64,000 nucleotides of DNA from Arthrobacter sp. GMC3 (GCF_002929305.1 NZ_PJIO01000001.1:62001-126000), one strand, 5' to 3'. Shown: positions 1 to 8,967, counted from the stretch's first letter. A program made the numbers and translations. The notes: generated from the letters alone by a model not told the origin.

Positions 1-567
1 GGCGAGAACAGCCACCCAAAAGTAGGGGATACTGCCGAGAATTGCTGCTGCCGGTGTGAAGAAGCTATCTGCTCGTCCTCCCGCTTTCCAGCCCAGTGAA
101 ATTCCAATGGTGACACCAATGGCAAAAGCAAGAACCGTGCTTATTCCTACCAGGAGGACGGTCCAAGGTAGGGCAGCGAATACCAATTCGCTCACGGGGG
201 TCGGATATTGCGAGGTTGAAACACCCAAATTTCCCTGGAATATTTGTCCAAGATAGGTGAGGTACTGTGCCGCCAAGTTTTGGTCGTCACCTCCAAAAAG
301 GGCACGGACGTTCTTGACAGTCTCCTCACTTGGTGCGATGCCGGTTGTCTGTTGGATTTTAAGCAGCAGCTGCGTGCCTGGGTCACCGGGCATTAGCCGG
401 GGAATTATGAAGTTTAGGGTAATCGCGACGGCGGCGACCATCAAGTAGAACCCCAGACGGCGCCCTAGCCGCCGCAGCCCTTGGTGGGATGCGACCAGCT
501 TGACGACAGCAGCATCCGGCCGACTCTTGACCAATGTAGTCCCACTCCCGTTTGTATGCTTACTCAT
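1..567 (-). CDS. ABC transporter permease, DppB/OppB-like (3' end cut by window)
   Basis: This is the N-terminal 189 codons of an inner-membrane permease; the frame stays open to base 1. The product has a basic start, a first membrane segment around residues 40-60 (FYLMVAAVAITLNFIIPRLM), the PGDP motif just after it, a periplasmic loop, then further hydrophobic segments ending IPYFWVAVLA. That layout is typical of DppB/OppB permeases, about 310-340 aa, so roughly 40 percent is missing. It lies 69 bases downstream of the binding-protein gene on the same strand, so the two are probably one operon. The ATG at 567 is the first good start; an AAGGAG lies rather far upstream (15 bases), so the start is probable rather than certain. 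Substrate (peptide, opine or oligosaccharide) cannot be told from this part. Confidence 0.85.
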   Translation of the reverse strand, partial: MSKHTNGSGTTLVKSRPDAAVVKLVASHQGLRRLGRRLGFYLMVAAVAITLNFIIPRLMPGDPGTQLLLKIQQTTGIAPSEETVKNVRALFGGDDQNLAAQYLTYLGQIFQGNLGVSTSQYPTPVSELVFAALPWTVLLVGISTVLAFAIGVTIGISLGWKAGGRADSFFTPAAAILGSIPYFWVAVLA

Positions 568-595
568 GTTCGCTTCGGTCAACTCCTTCGTAGTT

Positions 596-629
596 GGTGG
601 CGGGTGCTAGCGCCTGGGCACCCGCCACC
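596..629 (-). terminator. Intercistronic hairpin between binding-protein and permease genes
   Basis: A perfect 12-bp inverted repeat (GGTGGCGGGTGC and its complement) with a 10-base loop lies between the two genes. It has no long T run. By analogy with other ABC importer operons it could stabilise the binding-protein message or cut down read-through into the permease gene, giving excess binding protein. Confidence 0.6.
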
Positions 630-636
630 TTTCCTT

Positions 637-2283
637 TTACTTCTTCGGAGTCAATCCGAGAATTGTCAGGGTCATATCCGGGCCGATTCCAGGGCTAGGA
701 ACGTAATTCGCCGTCGAATCCAGCGGCCATCCGTCCCAATGAGTACTATTCACCAGAAGTACGCCGCCGTAGTTGTAGAGAGGTATTTCCGGAACTTGGT
801 CGAAGACAATCTGCTCCATTTCGGCCAGAATCGGCTTCTGGGCCGTTTTGTCGATTGTGCTTCCCAGCTTTTGCTGCAGAAGATCGAAGTCTGCGTTGTT
901 GAACCGACCGAAGTTGGTCGCCGCTGCCTCACCGATGGGCTTGGTTGATGCCCCAACAAGTGCACTGTAAGTTGCGTAGGGTCCCCGACCTGCACCGGGA
1001 TATGACAACGCCATCCCAAAGTTGCCCTTGGTCATGGAATCTTGGCGGGCCGCAGCGGTGAGTCCATCCAGCGCTACATCGATGCCAAGATTGTCCTTCA
1101 ACTGCTGGCGGATCAGGTTGGCTACACCGTCAAGGTTCCAGTAGGCGTTGCCGCGTTCATAGGTGAGTGTCAGCGGGAAAGACTTTCCGTCTTTAACGAG
1201 TTTCCCATCGGCAATGGTGACTCCGGCGTCAGCCAGCAGTTTCTTTGCCTTGGAAGAATCTTGTTTCTGTGTCAGCCCTTTGAATTTGTCTGCGATGTAG
1301 TCAGACGCCACCTGGCTGTTCAGCCCCACTGGGTTGGCGAGGTCAAACGGTTTGGGCTGGTTCGCGAACGCAACTTTGCGCAAGTCATCCGCGTTGATCG
1401 CATTTTGGATGGCTTGACGAACGGGCAGTTCGTTGTAAGGTGCTTGATCCATGTTGAACAGAACAGCGACCATGCTGCCGTCGGGTTGGAGTACCGCATG
1501 GTGAGTATCAGGGTTTGAGCTGACATAGCCCTTGACATCGGTGGCAAGGAACGACCAGTCGATTTCGTCCTTAGTTATACGTGCCTGAGCGTTGGCTGCA
1601 TTGTTAGGGACGAAATCCAGTTCCTTGACCGGGACTTGGCCTCCCCAGTAGTCCGTTCGAGCCTTTAGGCTGACCAGTTGGGGAGTGACATTTGAAACTG
1701 TGTATGGTCCGGTAACCACGGGATCGGAGTTCCTGAAGGTAACAGGATCGACATCTTTCCAGACATGCTCGGGGACGATGGGGGCATCCGTTGCGAGCTG
1801 GGAGAGTCGCGAGTAGGCCAGCACGTCCCAATCAACTTTGACGCTGTAATCGCCTTCAGCCTCGACCGAGGTGTAGTTGACCCCCGTGAGGTTCAATTGC
1901 GGATTCTTTATCGGGACCATGAGGCTGTACACGAAATCCGCGGATGTCAGCTTCGTGCCATCTGACCACTTCACATCGTCGCGAAGGTTGAGGGTGACGC
2001 TTTTTCCATCATCGGAAAACTTGTAGCTCTTGGCTAGCCAGGGCTGAATATCCCCACCGTGGAGCAGATCCACCCGAAGTGGCGCTTCGAGCATGATGTT
2101 GCGACCACCGGATGCAGACCCGGCCGGTATGAAAGGGTTGTAGTTGTTCTGGAATGTTTCGGCGAAACCAACCACAGAGAGCGGCCGTTCCCCATTTGAC
2201 TGAACTCGTTCACCCACGGAGCAGCTTGCAAGAAGCGCTGCGCAACCAAGTATCGAGATCAATCCAAGAATTCGTCTTTTCAT
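637..2283 (-). CDS. ABC transporter substrate-binding lipoprotein, family 5 (SBP_bac_5)
   Basis: This 548-aa protein is the extracellular receptor of a peptide/nickel/oligosaccharide-type importer. Residues 1-20 form a lipoprotein signal peptide ending L-A-S-C, with Cys21 as the lipidation site. The mature protein has family-5 landmarks: WLAKSYKFSDDGKSVTLNLR near residue 83 followed by KWSDGTKLTSADFVYSL, and the late QVPEIPLYNY stretch. The length is usual for the family. It is transcribed before the permease gene and divergently from the ROK and oxidoreductase genes. Since family-5 proteins in actinobacteria also bind sugars, and its neighbours are sugar-type genes, the substrate may be a glycoside rather than a peptide; that is inference. 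Confidence 0.9.
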   Translation of the reverse strand: MKRRILGLISILGCAALLASCSVGERVQSNGERPLSVVGFAETFQNNYNPFIPAGSASGGRNIMLEAPLRVDLLHGGDIQPWLAKSYKFSDDGKSVTLNLRDDVKWSDGTKLTSADFVYSLMVPIKNPQLNLTGVNYTSVEAEGDYSVKVDWDVLAYSRLSQLATDAPIVPEHVWKDVDPVTFRNSDPVVTGPYTVSNVTPQLVSLKARTDYWGGQVPVKELDFVPNNAANAQARITKDEIDWSFLATDVKGYVSSNPDTHHAVLQPDGSMVAVLFNMDQAPYNELPVRQAIQNAINADDLRKVAFANQPKPFDLANPVGLNSQVASDYIADKFKGLTQKQDSSKAKKLLADAGVTIADGKLVKDGKSFPLTLTYERGNAYWNLDGVANLIRQQLKDNLGIDVALDGLTAAARQDSMTKGNFGMALSYPGAGRGPYATYSALVGASTKPIGEAAATNFGRFNNADFDLLQQKLGSTIDKTAQKPILAEMEQIVFDQVPEIPLYNYGGVLLVNSTHWDGWPLDSTANYVPSPGIGPDMTLTILGLTPKK

Positions 2284-2487
2284 CCGATCTTTCTTTCTAT
2301 TAAGCTGACGCCGAGGAACCCAATAGGGGCTGGGGGGGTCAGGGTTTGCCCGGAACTGCTGGCAAGGGAACTACCGCCTCGAATACCGGAGCGATGCGTC
2401 ATCTGCGACGGCAACTGGCCAAGTATTTATTTGGATTTCAGTGGTAGTGCGTGGTGGCAAATTTTCAGTCGGTGACCGGTTTAGCGG

Positions 2488-2516
2488 TTGACGTTGAAAC
2501 CAATATACGGCAATAT
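2488..2516 (+). promoter_or_regulatory. Candidate promoter of the ROK gene with A/T-rich repeats
   Basis: In the 317-base gap between divergent genes there is TTGACG (2488-2493), a 17-base spacer and CAATAT (2511-2516), a reasonable -35/-10 pair pointing to the ROK gene. The -10 lies in a run of near-repeats, CAATATACGG, CAATATATGG and ATATATGG (2501-2528), unlike the high-GC surroundings. It may be an operator for the adjacent regulator. No experimental evidence is available. Confidence 0.4.
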
Positions 2517-2600
2517 ATGGATATATGGAACCCATTTTCATAAGTATCCAACTGAAGAGCAGTGGTCAGGACATCAGATGTTTACTGGAGGGCAGCAATT

Positions 2601-3821
2601 GTGGCTGAGATAGACCTCACAGCCGGTGGCTGGGTGCATGACAAGCCGCTAGCGCCGCTTGATCAACTGTCCATTAGGGAGAGGAACGTAGCCCTTTGCG
2701 TGCAGGACCTGCGTGAGCATGGCCCGTCGACGTTAAGTCAGGCATCTGCACGTACCACACTGTCGCGGCCAACGGTGGAGTCAGTATTTGGACATTTGGC
2801 AACAATTGGACTGGTTGTAGAGACTGAGCTCGACTCCCATCAGAGCGGTAGGCCGGCAAAGCGTTACAAGTTTGACGCGACAGCGGGCTACATGGCAGGA
2901 ATTGATCTAGGCGTTCATGCTGCCAGGATGGTCGTCTGCGACCTTGCTGGAACAATAGTTGAGTCTGTTGAAGTGAGGTCCTCTGTAGAGGTGGGTGGCC
3001 CCCTGACCGAGGTGATTTCACAAGTCCAGCAACTCGTGGCTGCAATTGAACCCGCTCACCGAAACATTGTCACGGCCGGGATTGGAGTCACCGGTTTGGT
3101 AGGGGACAATCAGATTCTCTATTCCCAGCGCCGTCCGGACTGGGTGGGGATAGATATCGTTGGAGCAGTATCAGAGGTTCTCGGGTGTCCAGCTGTGTTG
3201 GAAAACGACATGAATCTTGCGGCCGTGGCCGAACACAGGAGCGGCAACGCACGTGGGGCTGTGGATGTCATTTGCGTTTTCGTTGGCCATCGTGTGTCGG
3301 CCGGATTAATCATGGATGGCCAACTTCGTCGTGGCCGCCACAATGCAGCTGGCGAGACATCGACAAGTACATTTCATCTCAACGTTGATGAACAGGGCGA
3401 AATTATCTGGCGAGACCAGCGCTCCACCGAGGAAGTCTTTCAGTTGGCAGATCAAGGCAATACGGAAGCTGCCGCTGAAATAGAGGCCTTCATCGACGGC
3501 CTGGCCGAAGGGATATCCATACTCTCATTGGCCATTGACCCGGACATTGTTGTACTCGGTGGCGGTGTATCACGTGCTGGCAATCAGCTTTTAGTGCCGC
3601 TCAGAGAGCGCGTCGCTTTGCATATGAGCATTCCTACGGTGCCCGAGCTCGCCCTCTCTTCACTCGACCGCACCGCAGTAGCCCTTGGCGCACTGGTCCG
3701 GGGGTTCGAATCTACCTCTAGCTCAGCCTTCGGCATCGACGGGCTTTCAGCCCCCCAAATTGACGCAACATGCCTGAACCTACCTAGCAAGAATCGACTG
3801 GAGTCCAAAGAATATGCTTAG
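2601..3821 (+). CDS. ROK-family transcriptional regulator, degenerate (no zinc motif)
   Basis: This protein has an N-terminal winged helix (about the first 70 residues, TLSQASARTTLSRPTVESVF) followed by an actin-like ROK fold: ATP-site glycine motif AGIDLG, GIGVTGLVG, ENDMNLAAVAEH and LGGGVSRAG. I chose GTG 2601 because GGAGGG sits 8 bases upstream; an in-frame GTG at 2562 would add 13 residues but has no clear ribosome site. The protein is then 406 aa. Unusually, the family signature GE(I/L)GH and the CxCGxxGCxE zinc cluster are both absent: the equivalent stretch reads AAGETSTSTFHLNVDEQGEI. It overlaps the oxidoreductase gene by 8 bases and is divergent from the ABC importer, so it probably controls that locus in response to a sugar-like ligand. 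Kinase activity is unlikely. Confidence 0.85.
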   Translation: MAEIDLTAGGWVHDKPLAPLDQLSIRERNVALCVQDLREHGPSTLSQASARTTLSRPTVESVFGHLATIGLVVETELDSHQSGRPAKRYKFDATAGYMAGIDLGVHAARMVVCDLAGTIVESVEVRSSVEVGGPLTEVISQVQQLVAAIEPAHRNIVTAGIGVTGLVGDNQILYSQRRPDWVGIDIVGAVSEVLGCPAVLENDMNLAAVAEHRSGNARGAVDVICVFVGHRVSAGLIMDGQLRRGRHNAAGETSTSTFHLNVDEQGEIIWRDQRSTEEVFQLADQGNTEAAAEIEAFIDGLAEGISILSLAIDPDIVVLGGGVSRAGNQLLVPLRERVALHMSIPTVPELALSSLDRTAVALGALVRGFESTSSSAFGIDGLSAPQIDATCLNLPSKNRLESKEYA

Positions 3822-5016
3822 AGAATCATCGATCCAATCAAGGGAAGCGACCCAGCAATTCCGTGTATTGGTTGTTGGCGTGGGGAATCGCTCAGGCCTT
3901 GCGCTGGAAGTTGCCAGGGCTGCCCGCGGTCTCGTCGTAGCCATCGCAGACCCCGATCCAAGCGCTCACAAACGCGCGAAACTGACCTTTGGTGACGACG
4001 TTGCCTGTTTCACGGACCATAAGGACGCCATTGCAGCAGGTGGGATCGATGTTGCTTTCGTGTCTTCGCCCGACGATACTCATGCAGTCATTGCAAACGA
4101 TCTCCTGCGCGCGGGTATTGCAGTGTATCTAGAGAAGCCTATGGCGATCGATATAGAAGATGCCGACTCTGTACTTGATGCGGCGATTGAATCTGGCACC
4201 AAACTCTATGTTGGCCACAACATGCGACATATGCCCGTCGTTCGTACCATGCGAGAGATCATCCAACGCGGGGAAATAGGGGAAGTTAAAGCCATCTGGT
4301 GCAGGCACTTCGTTGGCAACGGTGGTGACTATTACTTTAGGGATTGGCATGCCGAGCGTGCTCGATCATTCGGGCTTCTGCTTCAGAAGGGTGCACACGA
4401 TCTTGATGTCATCCACTGGCTGGCAGGCGGCCGAACTGAGCGAGTGGTTGCGATGGGCGGAAGTACCCTCTATGACCAGACCGGCACTCGGCGATCTGCC
4501 AGCGACTCTGATTTTATCCCGCATCCGACCTTGAAACTTTGGCCCCCCACTGCCCAGACTGATCTCAACCCCGTCATTGACGTCGAGGATCTGTCCATGG
4601 TGCTCATGGACCTGGACAATGGGGTATTCGCTTCCTACCAGCAATGTCACTACACGCCCGATTATTGGCGAAACTACACAGTCATCGGAACCGAGGGGAG
4701 GATCGAGAACTTTGGCGACGCTGCCGGTGCTGTGATCCGTTTGTGGAACACGCGGTCAAACTACAGCGCGCAGGGCGATCGTGAATACCCTGTTGAAGGG
4801 ACTGGTGCGGCCCACGAGGAAGCCGACGTAGCGACGGTTAAGGAGTTCCTAGACTTCGTAGAATTCGATGCGAGCACAGACGTATCGTCCGTCTATGCTC
4901 GCGATGCAGTCGCAGTCGCCGTCGAAGCTACCCTGTCAATTCGGGACAATTCGCGTCCACGGAACGTGGACGCGTACCAAGCGACTAGACAGACAATGGA
5001 GTCACATAACTTCTAA
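3814..5016 (+). CDS. Gfo/Idh/MocA-family NAD(P)-dependent oxidoreductase
   Basis: This 400-aa protein has an N-terminal Rossmann fold with VVGVGNRSGLAL at residues 20-31, then the family hallmark EKP at 107-109, and the catalytic GAHDLD segment at 193-198 followed by a C-terminal beta-sheet domain. These enzymes oxidise or reduce sugars, inositols or glycosides at a hydroxyl carbon. The phosphate-binding loop GVGNRSG differs from the more usual GxGxxG. It starts inside the end of the ROK gene (8-base overlap), implying translational coupling. The context suggests it processes the compound brought in by the divergent ABC importer. The specific substrate is not recognisable. Confidence 0.88.
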   Translation: MLRESSIQSREATQQFRVLVVGVGNRSGLALEVARAARGLVVAIADPDPSAHKRAKLTFGDDVACFTDHKDAIAAGGIDVAFVSSPDDTHAVIANDLLRAGIAVYLEKPMAIDIEDADSVLDAAIESGTKLYVGHNMRHMPVVRTMREIIQRGEIGEVKAIWCRHFVGNGGDYYFRDWHAERARSFGLLLQKGAHDLDVIHWLAGGRTERVVAMGGSTLYDQTGTRRSASDSDFIPHPTLKLWPPTAQTDLNPVIDVEDLSMVLMDLDNGVFASYQQCHYTPDYWRNYTVIGTEGRIENFGDAAGAVIRLWNTRSNYSAQGDREYPVEGTGAAHEEADVATVKEFLDFVEFDASTDVSSVYARDAVAVAVEATLSIRDNSRPRNVDAYQATRQTMESHNF

Positions 5017-5546
5017 TCGCGGCGACAACAATAACGCGGTGTAAAAATACGGACGCTACCTAGTTGGGCCCCACTTTGCCGCCGTCAGCAGTCCCTTAGC
5101 AAATGTCTGGTTGTCCGGCTAACGCCATCCCTAGGCCGCCGTTTTCCGGTCTTCAGGTAAGCGGCGGCTGGCCCATCAGTCGCCCTGCCGGGAAGGGCGC
5201 CTTCGCTGCTGAGGCTTTCCTTTCATTGGATGTCCTCCAGACAGGTCAGTACGGGGCCGGCCCCCGGTACCATCGGGACTGCCCCAGCGTTCATTGGCTC
5301 TCAAAAACGGCAGGGGCAGTCTCATGGTCGCCTTGTCCTACGCCTACCCCGCGTCTGGACTCCTTGGTCGACTATGGCAATTTGCGATTCACGACGCCGG
5401 AGAGCCTTAGTGCTGATCGTTCGCAAACGAAGTGATCGCAGGGTGCAGGCCACACTCGGGCGATGGAAAATCTCAACCAGTGATGCAGGAACATCCCAAA
5501 AGGGTCTGTTGGCAACTCTGAATCGCCCAATTACCCGTAATTGGAC
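5017..5546. other. 530-base non-coding stretch with an inverted repeat
   Basis: This lies between convergent genes. The open frames here are proline- and serine-rich, lack ribosome sites and resemble no family I recognise. It contains a perfect 9-bp inverted repeat GACTGCCCC (5277-5285) and GGGGCAGTC (5313-5321) with a 27-base spacer. The stretch could be eroded mobile-element or duplicated DNA, but no transposase remnant can be read. Confidence 0.4.
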
Positions 5547-6155
5547 CTAGTCGTCGGCGGGGTCGATGCTCACTACGGCCAGGAAACCGCGGCCGGAAAT
5601 CTCAGGGGCGTCCTCGGATCCCACCACCGTGTCCAGCTTGGCCAAGGGTTCACCGGTCGATGTGTCAGCTGCAGGTGCGGCGGACACTGTGGCGGCTCCC
5701 TGAAGCAACACGGCAAACTGTCCGGCAAACACCGGGTGTGGACGCTTCTTGGAGAGTTCCAAAATGGTGGCGTAACCCTTGAACGCGCCGCGGCGGGTCA
5801 CCACGTTCAGGTCCATGAGCGCGCCGGTGGGCAGGCTGGCAGACGTTTGTGAGTCGCCGGAAAAACGGAACGTGCGGTACTTTTCCAGCGCATGCTCGGC
5901 ACCGTCAACGGTCAGCGCTATCAGTTCGCCGTCGATGATTGTCAGGATTCGATCCATGCCGGGCATGGGCGAAAACGGGCCAGCCTTGGCCACCTCCGCA
6001 ATGCTGATCCGCCAGTCCCATGCCTCGGCGTTGCTAATCTTGGCACCGGAGCCCAACGTCACCGAATCGGCGAAACCTGCCGCCAGCTGCCGGGTCATCC
6101 CGCCGCCATTGGCCCACGGGGTAGCTTTCAAGGATGCGTACCGAATGATGTCCAC
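5547..6155 (-). CDS. HutD/Ves family protein
   Basis: This 202-aa protein belongs to the HutD/Ves cupin-like family (IIRYASLKATPWANGGGMTR at the N-terminus, then WDWRISIAEVAKAGPFSPMPGMDR). HutD is linked to histidine utilisation and Ves to cold response in other bacteria; the biochemical role is unsettled. The start is GTG 6155, which shares its G with the TAG stop of the upstream small membrane protein (TAGTG), so the two are translationally coupled. A longer open frame continues to 6371, but the extra residues read through the upstream gene and do not fit the family. No hut genes are nearby. Confidence 0.82.
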   Translation of the reverse strand: MDIIRYASLKATPWANGGGMTRQLAAGFADSVTLGSGAKISNAEAWDWRISIAEVAKAGPFSPMPGMDRILTIIDGELIALTVDGAEHALEKYRTFRFSGDSQTSASLPTGALMDLNVVTRRGAFKGYATILELSKKRPHPVFAGQFAVLLQGAATVSAAPAADTSTGEPLAKLDTVVGSEDAPEISGRGFLAVVSIDPADD

Positions 6156-6388
6156 TATTTTTCGTCCACATTCTTCACGCTGTACACGTGCAGGCGTTTG
6201 GGCTCGGAAGGATGGCGACGGATCTTGCGCTTGTAGTAAGCCCAGGCGCCGGAAATTGCCAGTGACACACCAAAGGCGAGCACAATCTTGATGGGCAGAC
6301 CAAAACGGGTCAGGGAAAACACCATAATCATGGCGGCAAAACTGGCAAACTGAACCAGGATGTCCAGCCAATCGGCTTTTTTACGCAT
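6155..6388 (-). CDS. Small two-helix membrane protein
   Basis: This 77-aa protein starts MRKKADWLDILVQFASFAAM and has two predicted membrane helices, roughly residues 9-27 and 32-50, followed by a basic cytoplasmic tail (YYKRKIRRHPSEPKRLH). I do not recognise a named family. Its stop overlaps the HutD start by one base, so the two are co-expressed, which suggests but does not prove a shared role. Confidence 0.65.
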   Translation of the reverse strand: MRKKADWLDILVQFASFAAMIMVFSLTRFGLPIKIVLAFGVSLAISGAWAYYKRKIRRHPSEPKRLHVYSVKNVDEK

Positions 6389-6413
6389 GGCCCCAGCTTA
6401 CGCGGCCCGGCGC

Positions 6414-7421
6414 TTACTCGCGGCCCTGCGAGACCCAGCTAGGGTCCTTAGTGCGCAGGCCGACGACGCCGGCAGCAGCCTCATCCAACACGCGAAGGTG
6501 GGCGGTGGTCAGGGAAAGCGACAGTGCACCAAGGTTTTCATCGATGCGCGCCGCCCTGCGGGTTCCCGGGATGGGGACCACCGGCAGGGCGAACTTGGTA
6601 CCTTGGGCGTAGAGCCAGGCCAACGCCACCTGGGCGGGCGTTGTGGCCTCGCCCGTTGTCGCGGTGAGGTCGTGTGCAACGCGGGCGACGGCGTCGACCA
6701 CCGACTGGTTCGCGTCGATGGCGCCCTCGGCAAAGCGGGGAATGTTGTGCCTGAAATCGTTCGCTCCAAGGTCGGCGGCATGGACTGTTCCCGTCAGAAA
6801 TCCGCGTCCCAAGGGGGAGTAAGGGACCAGCCCCACGCCGAGTTCGGCAGCAGCCGGGACCACATGGGCCTCAACGTCGCGGCTCCAGATGGACCATTCA
6901 CTTTGCACCGCGGTGATGGGGTGGATCATGTGGGCGGTCCGGAGCTCGGCGGAAGTGACCTCGGAAAGACCCAGGTGGCGGACCTTGCCTGCCTGCACCA
7001 GTTCCGCCATGGCGCCCACTGTTTCCTCGATAGGCACGCGAAGGTCCCGGCGGTGCATGTAGTACAGGTCGATGACCTCCGTGCCGAGCCGTTGGAGTGA
7101 TTCGTCAATCGCGGTGCGCACATAGGCCGCATCGCCGCGTATCTCGGTGTAGCCGGTGGCCGGATTGCCCACCAGGGCGAACTTGCTCGCGAGCTGGACC
7201 TCATCCCTTCGAGTTTCAAGCAACTTCGCTATGAGCTCCTCGTTGGAACCGCCGCCGTAAATATTGGCGGTGTCGATGAATGTGACACCGGCATCCACTG
7301 CGTGATGGAGCGTGGCTAGCGCCTCTGCGGGGTCCACCGCGCCGTACACGGGTGTCAGCGCCATGCCGCCAAAGCCTAGCGGGCTGACTTCAAAATTGTC
7401 GCCGAGCAATATTTTCTTCAT
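6414..7421 (-). CDS. Aldo/keto reductase
   Basis: This is a (beta/alpha)8 NADPH-dependent oxidoreductase of about 335 aa. Visible catalytic elements are the Asp/Tyr pair in FIDTANIYGGGSNE, Lys in LASKFALVG and His in LYYMHRRD, plus the C-terminal VPIPGTRR cofactor loop. I chose ATG 7421 because GAGG lies 7 bases before it and the product then starts MKKILLGDNFEVSPLGFGGM; an upstream in-frame start at 7463 adds residues outside the family. It resembles the second aldo/keto reductase at 15400-16383. The substrate is unknown. Confidence 0.9.
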   Translation of the reverse strand: MKKILLGDNFEVSPLGFGGMALTPVYGAVDPAEALATLHHAVDAGVTFIDTANIYGGGSNEELIAKLLETRRDEVQLASKFALVGNPATGYTEIRGDAAYVRTAIDESLQRLGTEVIDLYYMHRRDLRVPIEETVGAMAELVQAGKVRHLGLSEVTSAELRTAHMIHPITAVQSEWSIWSRDVEAHVVPAAAELGVGLVPYSPLGRGFLTGTVHAADLGANDFRHNIPRFAEGAIDANQSVVDAVARVAHDLTATTGEATTPAQVALAWLYAQGTKFALPVVPIPGTRRAARIDENLGALSLSLTTAHLRVLDEAAAGVVGLRTKDPSWVSQGRE

Positions 7422-7494
7422 GCTGGATCCTCGCGGCTTGGAAGGGGGTGCTCTTGTCCCCAAGGCTATGCCGTGGCGGCTGGTGGCGGAAGGA

Positions 7495-8967
7495 TCAGCC
7501 GGAAGTCTCCGGCCCGGCGTCGGACTTGTTCAGGGCATGGCGCGGACTGTCCGGATTCATGAGGGAGTGTTTGCGCCCGTACAGGAAGTAAATGAACAAG
7601 CCAATCACCAGCCAGATGACGAACCGCAGCCACGTTTCCCAATGTAGCTGTGTCATGAGGAAGAACGACGCCAGGACGCCGAACGCCGGAACCACGGGCA
7701 TGAACGGCAGTTTAAACGTCCGCGGCACCTCGGGGCGGGTGCGGCGCAGGACGATCACGGCCGCGCACACCACAACGAATGCGGCGAGGATGCCGATGTT
7801 GGTCAGGTCCGCGACCAGCCTGATGGGCAGCACTCCGGCGAGGATGGCGGAGGAGACACCGGCAATCCAGGTCACGCGCTGGGGGACACCGCGTTTGGCG
7901 TCGGTTTTCGCGAACCATTTGGGTAGCAGTCCGTCGCGGCTCATGGAGAACCAGACCCGGGTGACACCCAGCAGGAAGGTGAGCATGACCGTCAGGATGG
8001 AGATCACGGCAAAGGCGGAGATGATGGTGGCGATGGTGGGCATTCCGACCGAATCGAAGGCCGACGCAAAGGCGCTGTCCGGGTTGAGTTTGGCGTAGTT
8101 TTGCATGCCCGTCAGCACCAAGGTGGCCATCACATAGAGCGCCATGGCAATAATCAGGGAAAGGATGATGGCCTTGGGCATGTGTTTCTTGCCGTCCTTG
8201 GCCTCCTCCGCCGCCGTACTCATGGCGTCGTAGCCGAACACGGCAAAGAACACGGTGGCCGACCCTGCCAGCACCGGACCGAAACCATTGGGCATGAACG
8301 GGACAAAGTTCTGGGTGTTGATGTGGAAGACGCCAATCCCAATAATGCCCAGCACCAAGAGCACCTTGATGCTGACCGCCACCAGTTCAAATCGGCCAAA
8401 ACTTTTAGATCCCCGGCTCAGGATCCAGGTAACCAGCAGGCAGACCGCCACGGCGGGGATGTTGATCAGTCCGTGCGGCGTATCGGGGGTCAAAGCGCTG
8501 GACATCCAGTCCGGCACCACCACGCCGATGCCCTGCATGAAGGCGCTAAAGTATCCGGAAATTCCGATCGCCACCACCGAGACAATCGCAATGTATTCCA
8601 GCAGCAGATCCCAGCCGATGAACCAGCCCACCAGCTCGCCCAGTGCCACATAGCCGTAGGTGTAGGCGGAGCCTGCCCGTGGAATCATGCCGGCAAATTC
8701 GGCGTAGGAGAGTGCCGCCGCGCCGCTGGCCAGACCTGCGATGAGGAAGGACACGACGACGGCGGGTCCCACAGCAGGGTTGTTGGCGTCACCGTGCGCC
8801 ACCACACCGGCCAAGGTGAAGATGCCGACTCCGATGATGCCGCCCACGCCGATGGCGGTCAACTGCCACAGGCCAAGGCTCTTGAAGAGTCCGCTGCCCC
8901 CTTCCTCGTCATCGCCCTCAATGGGCTTGCGCCGCAAAACGGAGTAGGGGTTGGGTATTTGGCTCAT
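7495..8967 (-). CDS. APC-superfamily amino-acid permease (YfnA/CAT-like)
   Basis: This is a 490-aa polytopic membrane protein with about 12-13 hydrophobic segments. The first helix carries GVGGIIGVGIFTLAG, the unwound-helix substrate motif of APC transporters, and helix 3 has the YAEFAGMIPRAGSAYTYGY signature of the cationic amino-acid transporter group. Late segments include LTNIGILAAFVVVCAAVIVL. The protein should import amino acids, possibly branched-chain or cationic ones, driven by protons. It is a single gene, with 31 bases to the downstream NAD(P)H oxidoreductase end region and its own upstream gap of 119 bases. Confidence 0.9.
   Translation of the reverse strand: MSQIPNPYSVLRRKPIEGDDEEGGSGLFKSLGLWQLTAIGVGGIIGVGIFTLAGVVAHGDANNPAVGPAVVVSFLIAGLASGAAALSYAEFAGMIPRAGSAYTYGYVALGELVGWFIGWDLLLEYIAIVSVVAIGISGYFSAFMQGIGVVVPDWMSSALTPDTPHGLINIPAVAVCLLVTWILSRGSKSFGRFELVAVSIKVLLVLGIIGIGVFHINTQNFVPFMPNGFGPVLAGSATVFFAVFGYDAMSTAAEEAKDGKKHMPKAIILSLIIAMALYVMATLVLTGMQNYAKLNPDSAFASAFDSVGMPTIATIISAFAVISILTVMLTFLLGVTRVWFSMSRDGLLPKWFAKTDAKRGVPQRVTWIAGVSSAILAGVLPIRLVADLTNIGILAAFVVVCAAVIVLRRTRPEVPRTFKLPFMPVVPAFGVLASFFLMTQLHWETWLRFVIWLVIGLFIYFLYGRKHSLMNPDSPRHALNKSDAGPETSG

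Noticed and set aside
5103..5550. Two small open frames in the gap after the oxidoreductase
   Set aside because: No ribosome site, biased composition, no similarity to a known family.
6156..6371. Longer HutD frame
   Set aside because: It lies entirely over the 77-aa membrane protein; the family starts at GTG 6155.
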